DNA of 7,513 nt, taken from the NCBI RefSeq assembly GCF_002943415.1, contig NZ_PTQZ01000026.1:4881-12393 (forward strand), read 5' to 3'. Source of the stretch: Amnimonas aquatica. GTDB taxonomy: Bacteria > Pseudomonadota > Gammaproteobacteria > Pseudomonadales > Moraxellaceae. A model generated the notes under the pieces. The model was given only the letters and a program-made list of their open reading frames with translations, searched no databases and was not told the origin of the DNA. Positions 7,148 through 7,513 of this stretch are shown one piece after another. How positions within the stretch are numbered: the first letter of the stretch is position 1; every line of letters starts with the position of its first letter. A program made the position numbers and the translations under genes.

Positions 7148-7513
7148 TCATGTCGCCCGGCCGTCCGCGCCGGGTTCGCCGCGGAAGCGCGCGGCATCCG
7201 CCGAGAAACACTCGCCCAGCCAGTCGGTCACCGCCTTCACGCGCGGTTGCCGGCGGGCACCGCGATGCACCAGCAGCCAGATGTCCCGGCTCAGTTGCGG
7301 CTGCCGGCCCGGTCGTCGGCGCAGACCGGGATGCGCATCGGCCATGAAGCAGGGCAGCACTCCCTGCCCGACGCCGGCCGCGACCGCGGCAGCGATGGCA
7401 CGCATGCTGTCGCAGCGCATGCTCAGGGTGACGTCCGGCTGTTCCCGCAGCCAGCGCATTTCCGGCGTGTGCGCCAGTGCGTCGGTATAGGCCACCCAGC
7501 GCTTCACGTCCAT
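7148..7513 (-). CDS. LysR-type transcriptional regulator, C-terminal part (5' end outside window)
   Basis: This minus-strand frame of 121 residues runs off the right edge and matches the distal part of the LysR substrate-binding domain. The telling run is CDSMRAIAAAVAAGVGQG followed by VLPCFMADAHPGLRR, then a strand-like DIWLLVHRGARRQPRVKAVTDWLGE. This is the usual arrangement in LysR regulators where a conserved Gly-rich turn and LPxFxAD-like segment precede the final strand and helix. A full LysR protein is about 300 residues, so roughly 180, including the N-terminal helix-turn-helix, lie beyond the window. The ATG at the very edge (complement of 7511-7513) is therefore probably internal. 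The gene converges on the DUF445 gene with a 43-bp gap, so no regulatory link can be inferred from this end. Confidence 0.85.
   Translation of the reverse strand: MDVKRWVAYTDALAHTPEMRWLREQPDVTLSMRCDSMRAIAAAVAAGVGQGVLPCFMADAHPGLRRRPGRQPQLSRDIWLLVHRGARRQPRVKAVTDWLGECFSADAARFRGEPGADGRAT

Noticed and set aside
5758..7197. 479-codon open frame on the minus strand opposite the DUF445 gene
   Set aside because: The predicted protein is a His-, Leu-, Asp- and Glu-rich low-complexity shadow. It is also in conflict with a well-supported + strand membrane protein and the LysR fragment.
7511..7513. ATG at the right edge as the true start of a 121-residue minus-strand protein
   Set aside because: The sequence corresponds only to the last part of a LysR effector domain, so the codon is probably internal and the gene continues outside the window.

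Overview
This is a GC-rich chromosomal housekeeping segment, estimated by eye at about two-thirds G+C. It most likely comes from a gammaproteobacterium. The gene order hflX-hflK-hflC-hisZ-purA is the arrangement seen in Pseudomonas-like and related gammaproteobacteria. The genus cannot be fixed from the sequence; a Nevskiales-like or similar high-GC lineage is only a guess. Reading frames are dense, gene gaps are short, and there are no mobile elements, tRNAs, rRNAs or CRISPR arrays.

Left part (1-2541, + strand): the 3' end of hflX, a ribosome-associated GTPase, is followed after 40 bp by hflK and then hflC. hflK and hflC overlap by one base (TAATG). HflK and HflC are paired SPFH-family membrane proteins that, in Escherichia coli, assemble around the FtsH protease and modulate it. 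This looks like the distal part of an hfq-hflX-hflK-hflC type operon.

Middle (2542-2748): the longest gene-free stretch, 207 bp, is full of secondary structure. It holds a very strong 16-bp GC hairpin, a clear intrinsic terminator with a 7-T tract that should end the hfl operon, small GC hairpins, and an AT-rich palindrome just before hisZ. The small DUF2065 (YjeT-like) gene often found here in relatives is absent.

Right of centre (2749-5782, + strand): hisZ (regulatory subunit of ATP phosphoribosyltransferase), purA (adenylosuccinate synthetase) and a DUF2505 gene are spaced by 20 and 23 bp and are probably one operon. HisZ implies a short-form HisG elsewhere in the genome. Histidine and purine synthesis meet at ATP, PRPP and AICAR, which gives the hisZ-purA pairing metabolic sense.

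Right end: a DUF445 membrane-protein gene (5881-7104) probably has its own promoter and a short structured leader. Its protein is visibly a tandem duplication of a unit of about 180 residues. Tandem hairpins at 7105-7146 separate it from a convergent LysR-type regulator that runs off the right edge.

I see no convincing new multi-gene system. The items most worth a second look are the two-fold repeat in the DUF445 protein, the structured hflC-hisZ intergenic region, and the 32-bp in-phase repeat shared by hflK and hflC.
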